A DNA stretch of 64,000 bases from positions 62,001-126,000 of the forward strand of contig CAYNTK010000001.1 of the NCBI GenBank assembly GCA_964400285.1, read 5' to 3'. Made by a program: the position numbers and the translations under genes. The notes beneath the pieces were generated by a model, which saw nothing but the letters and a program-made list of their open reading frames with translations, did not search any database and was not told where the DNA came from. This document shows positions 61,742 to 64,000 of the stretch, one piece after another. The DNA is from FEN-1279 sp964400285. Its GTDB lineage: Bacteria > Bacteroidota > Ignavibacteria > Tepidaquicellales > Tepidaquicellaceae. The stretch's first letter is position 1; the number at the start of each line of letters is the position of its first letter.

Positions 61742-63046
61742 TTACTTATTTATAGGGACATTACCTGTGGTGTATATAACTTCTTTTCTAATTGTTTGTT
61801 GACTTTGAGAATATCTTAATATTATTTGAACTCTAAATACAGGGAATTTATAACCAACAGTATACCAGATGTACTTTTTGTTTAATGTATATCTAATTTC
61901 GAAGTTATTAATAGTGTCTACCTCGGCAACAGAGATTTGTATTTTTATAGCATTATTATATGTTAGTCCACCAGATAATTTTAATGTTCCCCAGCCATTT
62001 GCTTTAACTGTATCCATAAATTTTCCATTTGCATTGAATCCTTGTTGAGATGACTGAGTTAAACCGCTATCGATACTTATATAATTGTAAGTTATTGGGT
62101 TTCCTTTATAAGTAGGCAAATAAGGAATATATTCTTTTATTACAAGACCATTTATGTTTGAATCTGCCCATCCATAATATCTATATGTTCCGGGATAAGG
62201 TTCCGACCTGATGAAATCGAATCTGGTACCAGTTAAATTGATATTCTTTATAGCCAGATTGGAAATAGGAAAGTGCCAGAACAAAGGAGAAAGAATCGGT
62301 TCAACATATTCATCAGTATATTCATTTGGTTGTGTATTTATATTTTCGAAGTTCCACGTTACATTTTCACCACCAAGATTCAACATATTTGTATCAATAT
62401 TATTTGTATCGCATAATTTGAATCGGTGATTATCACCAAGCATAGGTAAATAAGCATTTGTGAGTGTCGGTGTTTGTAATGTAGGAGTATAAGTAATTGT
62501 TATTCCCCACGATTTAATTACTCCGGTTCTAAGACTTCCAGAATTATAAATCCTTAATGTCCAATATCCTGATGCTTCTGAATTAAAGAAAGCACTTAGA
62601 GGATTTGATGGTCTGAATACACCTGTGTAAGGATAATTCCCATTTGAAATAAGAGGTGCTCCCGAAGAATCACTTAAAATTGTGTTAATCATATTACCGG
62701 GGCTTGGTGATGTAGGCATTAGTGTATCTATTACGAAAACTTCTCTGTTGTTATGAAACAAAACAAACTTTAGATTTTGAGCAATTATTCCTTCTAAATT
62801 ATTTAGATGTAATTTAACATCTTTAACATTTTGAGCGTTTATTCCCGTTGAAATATTAGCGTTTATTGAATCGCTAGTCCAGTCTAAAGGCTTAATTGGT
62901 ATTGGAACCGATGGTGTTGATGTAAATGTTTGTGTTTGTGTCCCTTGATTTGTATTACCGCTTGTCGGAGATTCATCTTTATTACAAGCACTAATTAGTA
63001 TTGCTAGTAATAATATTAATAATTTTATGAGAAAAAACTTTTTCAT
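61742..63046 (-). CDS. Lipoprotein with a P/Homo B (proprotein convertase) domain
   Basis: About 434 residues from the ATG at 63046, and 453 from a farther in-frame start at 63103. A lipoprotein signal peptide (KKFFLIKLLILLLAILISAC) ends in a lipobox with Cys21, followed by a Ser/Thr/Pro-rich linker. Residues 60-190 match the P domain found after subtilisin-type proteases (VKDVKLHLNNLEGIIAQNLK, FVLFHNNREVFVIDTL, FNSEASGYWTLRIYNSGSLR, TGVIKSWGITITY). No protease domain is present, so the P domain may serve as a binding module. The rest is beta-rich and unrecognised. Anchored in a membrane by its lipid. Confidence 0.8.
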   Translation of the reverse strand: MKKFFLIKLLILLLAILISACNKDESPTSGNTNQGTQTQTFTSTPSVPIPIKPLDWTSDSINANISTGINAQNVKDVKLHLNNLEGIIAQNLKFVLFHNNREVFVIDTLMPTSPSPGNMINTILSDSSGAPLISNGNYPYTGVFRPSNPLSAFFNSEASGYWTLRIYNSGSLRTGVIKSWGITITYTPTLQTPTLTNAYLPMLGDNHRFKLCDTNNIDTNMLNLGGENVTWNFENINTQPNEYTDEYVEPILSPLFWHFPISNLAIKNINLTGTRFDFIRSEPYPGTYRYYGWADSNINGLVIKEYIPYLPTYKGNPITYNYISIDSGLTQSSQQGFNANGKFMDTVKANGWGTLKLSGGLTYNNAIKIQISVAEVDTINNFEIRYTLNKKYIWYTVGYKFPVFRVQIILRYSQSQQTIRKEVIYTTGNVPINK

Positions 63047-63186
63047 ATTATTTTTATTTATGTTTTTATAAAAATTGTTTATTGAAAATAAAGCTAATTT
63101 CAAAAAACATATTTACTGTAATCCAAAACTTAATTCGTTTAATTATATTAATATTCTTTGCAATTTTCAAGTAGAATTATTTCGCA

Positions 63187-64000
63187 TTATAATTCTGCAA
63201 TTAATTTTCTCATTTCACTAATTTGTTTTTCAGATCCGAGTAAAATTAATTTTGCATTTGGGTCAATCAGTGTATCAGGTGAAGGATTTATTTTATAACT
63301 TCCATCGTTTAATCTTAAACCAATTATATTTGCACCGGTTCTATTCCTTATGTCTAAATCACGAATTGATTTATGTTTATATGTTTCGGAAAGGTTACTT
63401 AACGACAGTTCTTCAAATGTTAAACTTATATCAGAGCCTTGTCCTGTTAAATTAGCAATAAATTCTGTAATATAAGGTTTAGTTACAAGAGCAGCCATAT
63501 GTGCACCACCAATTTTTTCGGGCATTATTACATTATTAGCACCCGCTCTTTTTAATTTACTCTCAGAAGCTTCATTCGATGCACGGCTGATAATTGTAAT
63601 ATCAGGATTTAGTTCTCTTGCAGTTAATACAACATATACATTATCGGGGTCCTCTGGTAATGTGGTAATAATCGCTTTCGCTCTTTTAATTCCTGCTAAT
63701 AATAATGTATCTTCTTCGGTTGCATCTCCATCATAATAAAGTATGTTGCCATCAATTTTTAAATACTCGATAACATTTTCTCTGCTTTCTATAACGATGA
63801 AAGGTATTCCATCATCAATTAATTCGAGGCAGATTTGCCTCCCTGTTCTTCCGTAACCGCATACGATTACGTGATTTTCTAGTTTTTCAATTTTTTTGTT
63901 CACGTTATAATGCATATAAAATTTTTTAAATTCACCTTCTATTATAAATTTAGCTAAAGAAGTTACACAATAAAAATAGATTCCAATACTGGATACAATT
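63187..64000 (-). CDS. Potassium channel with RCK (TrkA-N/TrkA-C) domains, N-terminus cut by window edge
   Basis: The frame is open from the window end, so the N-terminus lies outside. The first visible residues, IVSSIGIYFYCVTSLAKFII, are the second membrane helix of a two-helix potassium channel and run without a break into the soluble part. An RCK-N (TrkA-N) Rossmann domain follows with the NAD-binding pattern VIVCGYGRTGRQICLELIDD, then DGDATEEDTLLLAGIKRAKA, and an RCK-C (TrkA-C) domain at the end (RNRTGANIIGLRLNDGSYKI then NPSPDTLIDPNAKLILLG). An ATG inside (63915) would give only the soluble part. It is a gated potassium channel by inference. Confidence 0.9.
   Translation of the reverse strand, partial: IVSSIGIYFYCVTSLAKFIIEGEFKKFYMHYNVNKKIEKLENHVIVCGYGRTGRQICLELIDDGIPFIVIESRENVIEYLKIDGNILYYDGDATEEDTLLLAGIKRAKAIITTLPEDPDNVYVVLTARELNPDITIISRASNEASESKLKRAGANNVIMPEKIGGAHMAALVTKPYITEFIANLTGQGSDISLTFEELSLSNLSETYKHKSIRDLDIRNRTGANIIGLRLNDGSYKINPSPDTLIDPNAKLILLGSEKQISEMRKLIAEL

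Noticed and set aside
1..64000. tRNA genes, CRISPR arrays, transposases, phage genes and riboswitches
   Set aside because: Read-through of both strands by eye gave no convincing candidate. Dedicated covariance or repeat searches could still find one.

Overview
The window is a strongly AT-rich chromosomal segment (roughly 30% G+C by eye, not counted) from the Bacteroidota/Chlorobi group, most likely an Ignavibacteria-type lineage. The best evidence is eight genes whose products end in a type IX secretion (T9SS) sorting domain with the NYPNPFNP signature and an SSG(V/I)YFYKL-like ending. Promoters of the Bacteroidota form (TTTG, 18-20 bases, TAnnTTTG) fit this. So do a DUF3078 protein, a GTP-type PEP carboxykinase and a fused alpha/beta 2-oxoacid dehydrogenase E1. 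Naming the lineage below phylum is inference. I saw no tRNA, rRNA, CRISPR array, transposase or prophage.

Layout. 1-5140 (minus): a probable operon with a leader mini-ORF, a zinc phospholipase C-like T9SS cargo gene broken by an in-frame TAA, a beta-propeller T9SS cargo and an outer-membrane barrel protein cut by the window edge. 5140-6840: hairpins, then four small minus-strand genes of uncertain origin. 6840-16900 (plus): a helical Bacteroidota protein behind a clear promoter with a duplicated 15-base motif, an NtrC-like regulator with decayed AAA+ motifs, queF, fumC, a CoA-transferase, an 18-bp tandem repeat, queC, an AI-2E-type transporter and pckG. 16930-25920: three T9SS cargo genes, small envelope and unknown proteins, a YgbA-type Cys-rich protein and a TPM-domain protein. 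26030-36610: a large propeller sensor histidine kinase, acetyltransferase, OsmC, DUF3078, outer-membrane barrel, then a minus-strand run of pdxH, GH3 hexosaminidase, slipin and dusB. 36900-42940: two tandem T9SS paralogues. 43000-64000: hydrolase, clpC-fabH, ispE, two membrane proteins flanking truA, dsbD, a small orphan protein, nadE, ggt, dinB, the fused E1, a second T9SS cargo gene broken by an in-frame TGA, a P-domain lipoprotein and a truncated RCK-gated potassium channel.

How the genes fit together. Most are housekeeping: queuosine (queF, queC), TCA cycle and gluconeogenesis (fumC, pckG), branched-chain or pyruvate oxidation (E1), isoprenoid and fatty acid synthesis (ispE, fabH), tRNA modification (dusB, truA), NAD and PLP (nadE, pdxH), proteolysis and repair (clpC, dinB). 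Interspersed are secreted T9SS cargos and envelope proteins. No T9SS machinery gene was recognised here, so the cargos depend on loci elsewhere. The observations most worth following are the two T9SS cargo genes each split by a single in-frame stop upstream of the sorting domain, the degenerate sigma-54-type regulator, and the duplicated TTGTCGCACGAAAAT motif at a strong promoter.
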